Assembly (NCBI GenBank): GCA_027382625.1
Contig: JAJKFJ010024366.1
Location: 1-15,380 of the forward strand
DNA from: Tetmemena sp. SeJ-2015
Lineage: Eukaryota; Ciliophora; Spirotrichea; Sporadotrichida; Oxytrichidae
DNA length: 15,380 bases
Reading direction: 5' to 3'
Under the pieces are notes generated by a model. It did not search any database. It saw only the letters and a program-made list of their open reading frames with translations, and had not been told where the DNA came from. The stretch's first letter is position 1. Every line of letters begins with the position of its first letter. Positions 9,323 to 15,380 of the stretch are shown here, in pieces. Both the position numbers and the translations under genes were made by a program.

Positions 9323-12300
9323 ATGAAAACTTCAGGGCTTCTATCTACTACAGCAAGCGCTTTCATTTAAAATCCAAAAAATAAGCTCTCTGCTACTATT
9401 CTTATTCTTTATATCCTCTAATAAATCATTTATTAAATTTAATGTTCATAATAACAGCTTGAATACTCTAAGACAGGCAACTCAAAACGAAGAGAAAGCG
9501 AGGTTAGAGCAAAGTTATTTTTCTGGCAGCTAGATAAAAAATTCAACTGAATAAAATGGCGCGTCATCCTTATCCCTTTAAAAGGCGCCCTCTTCAAAAT
9601 TCAATTTCAATGACAACTTTCCAGATGAGGAAGAGTTTTTCAGCAAGATACATCAGTACTAAAAAAACAAGTCGCTTCTTTCTGCCCTGCCCTCGGTCGA
9701 TATATTTTAGTAATAAAATGCTTAAAATCAACATAGAGTTATTAAATAAGAAAGTTAAATTTAGGTGGCTTAAAATTAGACTTGGTGTAGAGGAATATAC
9801 AATTGTTAGCTGCGTTTATCCTCCTGGATGTCTTCTTACTAATCATTCTGTAGGATGTTATTTATTTAAAAGAAGGGCGTAGGTTATTGTGGTCTGGAAC
9901 CCTTAAGGATAGTGGTTGTAACAGTCCGCTGATAACAAGATGAGAGGTCTCCTGCTGGTCTCCTAGTCTCTTTAAATGGCATGCGATCTATTGACAACTT
10001 AGCATCTTTACAGCTTGAAAGCAATCAACTAAAGCTCGGAGTGCATGTGGTCACTAATTGAAGCTTGAAATTTGTTTTAACTTTGTCTAAGAGCATGAAA
10101 CAGAGATTCTTTGAAAGATATGCAAAAAATGGACCTTAGAACTCAAGAGGTTTATGATAGGGGTGTCACACGTTAGTCCTTTAAATTTCGACTTGTGTAG
10201 TAACGACATGTGAGTTAATATATTTTGAAGGCCTTCTTAATTTATTATGATAATTTAAAATCCTTTTGGTCCCTAGATATCCAACAACTAAAAGCCTTCT
10301 CTTTATGCAGCTCCTTCAATATTTCAAGGTTATAATACGCGAGGATAGTAGGGTTAGCTTCCGAATTCATTAGCTCCAACCTTTTCTACTTTATCGAATA
10401 TGAAAATTAATTTAAAAAAGATAAAATTGGATTATGCTTGGGCCGAGTAATTCAATTCCAAAGTTAGGATAGTTTTTGCCTTCGAGTCTACTCGGGCCAA
10501 CGATCTCCCAAACATTCTTTGATTATCAATTTGCATCACCCCACAGCTTAATGTAGACCAGGTCTGCTTCAAAAAAATAAGACCAAGGTATTTCCATGAT
10601 GCCACAGACTACTCTAAACGCCATTCCTTCTATCACAAGCTTTGATAAGTTCAAACAGCAAATGGATCACATTTAATCTATATTAGATAAATGCAAACTC
10701 CTATTAAATTTACTTATAAAGTATTTAAGGAGCCATTAAATTATTATGATGTATTTTTTATTTGCCACCATTTTAAACAATAAAATAATATTTATGCCCA
10801 CATAGTCCCATCATTTATTTAATTCTTAAAGTTTCATAGCTTAAAATATATGGATTAACAAAATGTATTGAAAGAGTGGCCCTAACTAGCTCGGTAGTAA
10901 CATTTTATATTTTTTTGATAAATTTTAATTAAAAAGGAAATTTAATTATCCTTTTTTGTAATTATAAATTTACTTTTATTTTTAAAATCACGCCTAATAG
11001 GAAGAAAGCCAATCTAAGACCAGGAAGCAAACTCCGATTAAGCCAACTTATTCAAACAAATCTAATAGACATTAACGAAAAAAAGGAGTATAAATACACG
11101 TATCTGATCAAGAAATTATAATTTGGAAAAAATTTCTAAAATTCTAAAAACTCTCTCTCTCATCACTTATATTTTAAGCTTTAGTGTGAAGCAATTTAAA
11201 TTAAGTGGCTAAACTATTAATCTTAAATGCAAATTTAATTTATCAATTTTATTTTCTAAGAAGAAGATGAAGATGATGAGGAGTCTGAAGAGGAAGTGAA
11301 GTAGTCTAAGAAAAACCGAGGCGCAGAGGAGGAAGTTAAATTGGAAGCTTCAAAAAGAAAACGCAAGACCAAAGCTGACTGGAAGAAGGGTCTAAGCTTT
11401 CAGAAGACCCAAAATGCAAAGGCATAATTCGTAACAAAGTCTTCTTCTGTCAAGCCCCAAAAAGAAGATAAGAAATAAAACAATGAAAAAGCAACAAAGA
11501 ATATCCTCAAGCTTGACTAAGGGTATAAACTGCTCCTCAGAGGTTTTAGGGACGTCGTGCAAGAGTCCTTTCGCAAATTCGAAGGATTGGATAAATACGA
11601 CAAATCGATTTATAACTGGTCTGAGGATCTGAAAAAGGAGAAGCTTGCTAAATTTTTGAAGAATAAGAAGGCAATCGCTGGCATTAATCCCACAAAGGAG
11701 GAGGTTGCTGCGATTGGACTACTTGTCTTTAGTAACTTTGGACCCAAAAAGAATACAGTAAATAGTGAGGCCACGTATTAATTCCCAAGCAACTTTTTTT
11801 GCAACACTCTAGGCGAGGACCAAGCATTCTTACTAAAGTGCGTTATTGATGGGGCTAACTCAAAACCTCATCTTGATTTTAATTTTAAAATTTTTTAACT
11901 TTGTCACTAAAATTCATATATTTAAAAAGATAAACACTTCCTCATCTTTATCTTTGCTTTTTTTAGATATATATTCTACTAGAAATTCAAAAATAAAATT
12001 CTCATTTATCATAGAGAATAATTTGATAAAATAGTTATTTATTTAGTGATGTGATATTTCAAAGCCTACTTTACATTGTAATAATTTATATTTTCTTAAA
12101 ATTTAAATAAAAAGTGATGTCCTGTTTGAAAACTAGTACATGAAGAAGTTTTGGGATAGATTGATTGGCGAGGCTAGCGAGGCAGAGTTCCTGGACAAAA
12201 AGACAGAAGATGGTAAACTTAAAAATACCCAAATTTTATAAAAGAAAGAGACTCTCGAGCAGATTACTTTCGAGATGATCAATCATTACAAATACAAAAT

Positions 12301-12412
12301 GCCCCAATTTTGGATTAAAAAGTTTCCACCAGTCAAACATAAACAGAGAAATGCAGCACAAAATGAAAACAATAACAACAAATAAGTATCCAAATTAAGA
12401 CAAAGATCATGA
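9323..12412 (+). CDS. Gene C: hydrophilic Q/N/S/P- and K/E-rich protein, seven MDSs, 587 residues
   Basis: MDSs 9323-9397, 9468-9776, 10262-10402, 10437-10670, 10992-11114, 11263-11851 and 12120-12412 sum to 1764 nt, exactly 588 codons from ATG to TGA. Residues 1-250 are disordered-looking, rich in Q, N, S and P (MKTSGLLSTTASAFIQNPKN; NPFGPQISNNQKPSLYAAP; SSLLGPTISQTFFDYQF). Residues about 255-370 are strongly charged with an acidic run (EEDEDDEESEEE) and basic patches (ASKRKRKTKADWKK) resembling nuclear localisation signals. Residues about 380-587 look folded and helical (GYKLLLRGFRDVVQESFRKF; EDQAFLLKCVIDVLFENQYM; QITFEMINHYKYKMPQFW) with a short polar tail. A nuclear or scaffold role is only a guess from composition; no family is recognised. 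About thirty in-frame TAA/TAG codons are read as Gln. An upstream MDS before the ATG cannot be excluded. Confidence 0.75.
9398..9467 (+). other. IES C-1 (70 bp), pointer TACT
   Basis: Pointer at 9394-9397 and 9464-9467. Excision joins NPKNKLSAT to LRQATQNEEKARLEQ, moving between two different raw frames. Confidence 0.5.
9777..10261 (+). other. IES C-2 (485 bp), pointer TTAAAAT
   Basis: Seven-bp pointer at 9770-9776 and 10255-10261. Excision joins ESQIQVAQN to PFGPQISNNQK. Unlike the other inserts, most of it (9880-10200) is not AT-rich; see the island entry. Confidence 0.6.
9880..10205. other. GC-richer island inside IES C-2, origin unknown
   Basis: Base composition is like an MDS, yet gene C skips it cleanly. 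Several frames are open. Minus-strand readings such as LLHKSKFKGLTCDTPIINLL and SDHMHSELQLIAFKLQ look protein-like, and so does a plus-strand frame (WLQQSADNKMRGLLLVSQ). It may be an MDS of another gene, an old MDS duplicate or a decayed element. Not resolvable by eye. Confidence 0.35.
10403..10436 (+). other. IES C-3 (34 bp), pointer TATG
   Basis: Pointer at 10399-10402 and 10433-10436. Excision joins PTFSTLSNM to LGPSNSIPKLGQ. The raw upstream frame continues a short way past this point and the raw downstream frame has a TGA just upstream, so the frame switch is needed. Confidence 0.6.
10439..10500. repeat. Imperfect inverted repeat within gene C MDS 4
   Basis: TTGGGCCGAGTA (10439-10450) pairs with TACTCGGGCCAA (10489-10500) except at one position. 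It sits at the start of MDS 4, just after IES C-3. It may be chance within coding sequence. Confidence 0.4.
10671..10991 (+). other. IES C-4 (321 bp), pointer ATCAC
   Basis: Pointer at 10666-10670 and 10987-10991, in phase. Excision joins FDKFKQQMDH to AQQEESQSKTRKQ. Confidence 0.6.
11115..11262 (+). other. IES C-5 (148 bp), pointer AAGAA
   Basis: Pointer at 11110-11114 and 11258-11262, in phase. Excision joins GVQIHVSDQE to EDEDDEESEEE. 148 is not a multiple of three. Confidence 0.6.
11852..12119 (+). other. IES C-6 (268 bp), pointer TGATG
   Basis: Pointer at 11847-11851 and 12115-12119, in phase. Excision joins DQAFLLKCVID to VLFENQYMKKFW. 268 is not a multiple of three. A 62-codon ORF inside it is AT-rich and has no support. 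Confidence 0.65.
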
Positions 12413-12868
12413 ATTTTATATGAAAAGAGTATATTTAAGTACCTAAAAGTTAAGATCTCTCTTATTAATACTTATTTTCTTATTTTATAGCAAAATATTT
12501 TCTGATGACTGGTAAAAAAAAGTGTTTCAAATGATGAAAATTAAAATTAATATTAATTTTAGATATTGAAGCTTATTTCAAAGCATTTAATGTAATTAAT
12601 TTCACAATAATCTTTTATTTGCAGATTGTATTGTTAATTTGAAATATCATTATTTTTTATTCTTTCTGTTATAAATTTTTAAAATAAAAAATTTAGTTAA
12701 ATTCAAATATTCTATTATTTTCATACTTTCATGGTTTAAAATTATTAAAACTTATAATTTTGATTAATTTGAATTCTTAAGAGATATTAAATAACTTAAA
12801 TTCTAATTTGAATTTAACACCATTTTATAATTGAGGGTCGTCAAAAAATTTATTCATTTAAAAGTCAA
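12413..12868. other. AT-rich spacer 3' of gene C
   Basis: No supported gene. Expected to contain the 3' UTR and somatic telomere-addition site of gene C. Confidence 0.4.
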
Positions 12869-12886
12869 AATTAAGGAGCCTTAATT
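12869..12886. repeat. 18-bp perfect palindrome
   Basis: AATTAAGG and CCTTAATT arms separated by AG. Lies in AT-rich DNA 3' of gene C. Function unknown. Confidence 0.5.
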
Positions 12887-13189
12887 GCTTATTCTATAAT
12901 AAACATTAATGTCGTTTCTGTCTGAATTACAATTTGGCTAATCTTTTAATTTTTTTGAAATTTATGGCAAGTGTAAACTCTTTCTGGTTTTTATTATAGA
13001 TGAGTTTTTCTTCTGAAATTGCTGATTTAATTCAGATGATATTCTGAATTAGGCTGCAGATACAAACTTATTTTATTTTATTAAACTTGTGAATAATAAT
13101 TAATCTCTGTTGATTGAGAAATTTCCTGTATTTTTCTTACCTTTAGCCTTTTAGTTATCACCTATAAGCTTATCATTTTGAGCTCTTGG

Positions 13190-13330
13190 TAATGGTTTTA
13201 TTTACTTTTGTAGTTAATTTGAAAGACATTCAAATCAAAATATTATATGAATCTCTGAACAAGGACTCAACACACAATTTGATCTAAAGATCTCTGATCT
13301 ATGATTCATTCATCTAATTATATATTTTCG
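13190..13330 (+). CDS. Possible coding island (MDS?) of unknown gene
   Basis: Plus-strand reading VNLKDIQIKILYESLNKDS followed by THNLIQRSLIYDSFIQ is protein-like and free of TGA. A minus-strand frame is also open. No junction or start found. Confidence 0.25.
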
Positions 13331-13394
13331 CCTCTTTAACTTTTTTAATTTTTTAATAATTTTATGAGATTATTTAAAAATAAGATTTGCATTT

Positions 13395-13796
13395 ATGATT
13401 ATTCTTTAGCAAGAGAGACTAATTCTATCTGCAATTAAGTCACAGATTCCTAATTATATAGGACTCTTATGGAATTAAGTAATATATTATAACTTCAATT
13501 GTAAATATATCTCAAAATTACTTTTTTTAGAAGAAAAAATAAATAATTTATATCCCCCAGGAGACTCCTAAAATAATATGATTTGTTAAAAATTGGAAAA
13601 TTTGTTGCTAGAGGATTTAATTCTGAACTAAAGACTGCAAATATTTGTTTGTGGATTAATAATAGGATTTTTGGGGAAAATTACTCTCAAATTTAATATT
13701 CAAGATTATAAAATTGAAATCAAAAAAATAATCCATTTTTAAAGATACAAGAAATAATAACTTATTATTTACGAATTTGGTAATAACAGCTACTGA
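13395..13796 (+). CDS. Possible ORF, ATG to TGA, 133 residues, unknown
   Basis: Open from ATG 13395 to TGA 13794-13796 with TAA/TAG as Gln. Starts MIILQQERLILSAIKSQIPN and includes LLFLEEKINNLYPPGDSQNN and KLENLLLEDLILNQRLQ. The first two thirds look protein-like. The whole is more AT-rich than the established MDSs, so it may be chance. No family recognised. Confidence 0.3.
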
Positions 13797-13814
13797 GAAA
13801 ATTAAGTTTAATTA

Positions 13815-13950
13815 TTTCTGAAAAAAAAATCAGCCAGCGATTTCACATCATAGGCCTTATGGATTTTTTTTGTTTGTAGTAAAGAAATAAGAGACACATA
13901 ATCTCCCAATCTCCCGGCTGGATTGCTGCTCAGATATATAGCTTACAGAT
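13815..13950 (-). other. Coding-like island, minus strand favoured
   Basis: Less AT-rich than its surroundings. The minus-strand reading AIYLSSNPAGRLGDYVSL, then LLQTKKIHKAYDVKSLADF, is protein-like; the plus strand is also open. It may be an MDS of a gene whose other blocks are not visible here. Confidence 0.3.
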
Positions 13951-14490
13951 ATAAATTGATATTACAAAAGAATTTAAATATTATCTGTGAGAAATGAATA
14001 TAAATCGTTTCGCTAATTCTTAATGATATAACTTGAGATAAAAGCATGCTATATAAGAGGGTTTCTCAAATACTATATAATAAGTTATTCTGAGTATTAT
14101 TTGCAAGATTTGTGGAAAATTTTTGTTTAAGTTGTAAAATATTGTAAAACTAAGATTAATTAACATTTTAGTAAAAAAAGAGATAAAGTTTCCAAAAAAT
14201 ATCTAAATTTAAAAATTTTTTAAAAGATTTAAAAATAAAAAAAGTTAAAAAGTGCGAGTACGAAGGAAATTGCAAATATAATTCTTCAGTTTTAGAATGA
14301 CCTTTTATAAGGCTTTAATTGAAAGAAGAATTTAATAGAAAATAAGAATTTAAAACTTATATAAGATAGTAAATCAACCATGAAATTTTTAATTAAAAAA
14401 TTAGAATTAAATAAAAATGTTTAAGCTTCAATTAAATTTATAAAAATAAGTTTTCATTCTATAATAATCAAAATTTAAGAATTATTATTT
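13951..14490. other. AT-rich stretch with no supported feature
   Basis: Low-complexity A/T sequence without a convincing frame or structure. Confidence 0.4.
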
Positions 14491-14585
14491 ATGAGTTTTA
14501 CTGATTTTAAATTTATCCGGTATACTAGCCAAGTATATCTAAGGGTTGTATCCTTCCTCAGCCTTGAACTCTTAAGTTATATTGA
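14491..14585 (+). other. Weak coding-like island
   Basis: From ATG 14491 the plus strand reads MSFTDFKFIRYTSQVYLRVV, then SFLSLELLSYIENK, after which it becomes AT-rich. The minus strand is also open over the same GC-richer core. Not resolved. Confidence 0.2.
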
Positions 14586-14692
14586 AAATAAGAATTTCTT
14601 TTATAAATAATTTTTCAACCAATAAATAACTTTATTTCCAATTATGCAAATTTCTTGCAAATTTAAGATTCATATTAATTTTTATTGTTTTT

Positions 14693-14741
14693 ATATCAAG
14701 ACTGAATGTGTTGGAGGCGCCTCAAGTAAACTTTAGGAATA
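14693..14741 (+). repeat. Dispersed repeat, right copy
   Basis: Same orientation as 688-735; contains GAGGCGCCTCAAGTAAACTT where the left copy has GAAGGCGTCTCAAGTAAACTT. The right copy has a GGCGCC palindrome that the left has lost. Confidence 0.6.
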
Positions 14742-15380
14742 AAACTATTTTTAAATTCCATGAATGAAAACTTATTTTCTCATTTATTAAAGCAAGACTT
14801 TTTGCAATTTTTTTATTATTTAAATTTATGGTGATACTGTGAGAATAATCTATTTTACGCTGAAATTATTTGAACTGAATTTAGTAATATTCTGATAAAT
14901 CTATAATTCAACGAGAATTCATAAAACTAGAAATTAGCAAATAATTTATTCTCTAATAACAAGGTTAAATTGAAATATAAAAAAGGATGTTGATAAATGG
15001 CGGATAGATTCTTTCTTTCTATGAAGGTAATACAACCATGGTTTTATTCAATAAGGAGATTATTTTTACTTATTTTAAACTATGTAAAGAAAAATATCAA
15101 AAGAGAATGACTATAAATATGTGTAACTAGCAAAAGATAATAGGTAGTTATCTTATAATAATCTAATTTAAATTAAGTCATATTATTTTTAATAAAATAA
15201 TTTAATTCTAAATTTATAGATTTTAAAAGAAATATTTTCCAAAATTCAAGACAATATTGTAATATTAGAATTGAATGTTAAAAATTTTCCAGAAACCAAT
15301 TTAATTCAATCAATTAATTAATTAAATATATATACTTGAATTAATCAATCAATTAAATCAATCATTATATGACCACTTGT
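14742..15380. other. AT-rich right flank
   Basis: No supported gene. The GC-richer patch at 14985-15060 has two overlapping open frames, neither convincing. 15300-15365 is a low-complexity run of AATT/AATC words. Confidence 0.4.

Noticed and set aside
9556..9882. Plus-strand ORF of 108 codons starting MARHPYPFKRRP
   Set aside because: Mostly a shadow in another frame of gene C MDS 2, which joins on both sides by pointers.
11846..12034. 62-codon plus-strand ORF starting MMGLTQNLILILIL
   Set aside because: Begins at the pointer of IES C-6 and runs through AT-rich insert sequence; hydrophobic only because of base composition.
14997..15110. 37-codon ORF starting MADRFFLSMKVIQPWF
   Set aside because: Has ATG and TGA, but overlaps another equally open frame and has no junction, family or composition support.

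Overview
The window looks like germline (micronuclear) DNA of a spirotrich ciliate of the Oxytricha/Stylonychia type. Three things support this. (1) Coding stretches read well only if TAA and TAG are glutamine and TGA is the sole stop; one gene alone uses about thirty in-frame TAA/TAG codons. (2) Genes are cut into short, less AT-rich coding blocks (MDSs) by very AT-rich inserts (IESs) of 18 to about 1200 bp. (3) At each proposed junction the block before and the block after share a 4-8 bp word (pointer). Removing the insert plus one pointer copy keeps the reading frame, although most inserts are not multiples of three. The inserts lack consistent GT...AG ends, and the pointers are not simple TA, which argues against introns and against Paramecium-type IESs.

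Layout. 1-632, minus strand: the 3' part of gene E (three MDSs, runs off the left edge). 633-2337: AT-rich, with one small coding-like ORF (1011-1223), a hairpin, and a Thr/Ser/Pro-rich minus-strand block (1905-2027). 2338-2865, plus: gene A, a Cys-rich domain followed by a Thr/Ser/Pro-rich stalk. 3346-5394, plus: gene F, four MDSs, 234 codons, unknown family. 5410-8486, plus: gene B, a YHYH-domain protein in four MDSs with a hydrophobic C-terminus; its 20-nt first MDS may lie inside gene F's largest IES at 4202-4221. 9323-12412, plus: gene C, seven MDSs restoring a 587-residue hydrophilic Q/N/S/P- and K/E-rich protein of unknown family. 12413-15380: AT-rich, with a few weak coding-like islands.

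Summing MDS lengths after junction removal gives exact multiples of three for genes B, C, E and F, each closing on TGA where the end is in the window. This is the main internal check. Within these four genes the blocks lie in linear order. Possible departures are an inverted block near gene A sharing the 8-bp word CTACAACC with it, and the interleaved first MDS of gene B. Several IESs hold less AT-rich islands that may be MDSs of other loci, but because only TGA is a stop, open frames arise easily in AT-rich DNA and these could not be resolved. A roughly 45-bp repeat occurs near both ends of the window. No tRNA, rRNA, CRISPR or bacterial-type signals were seen.
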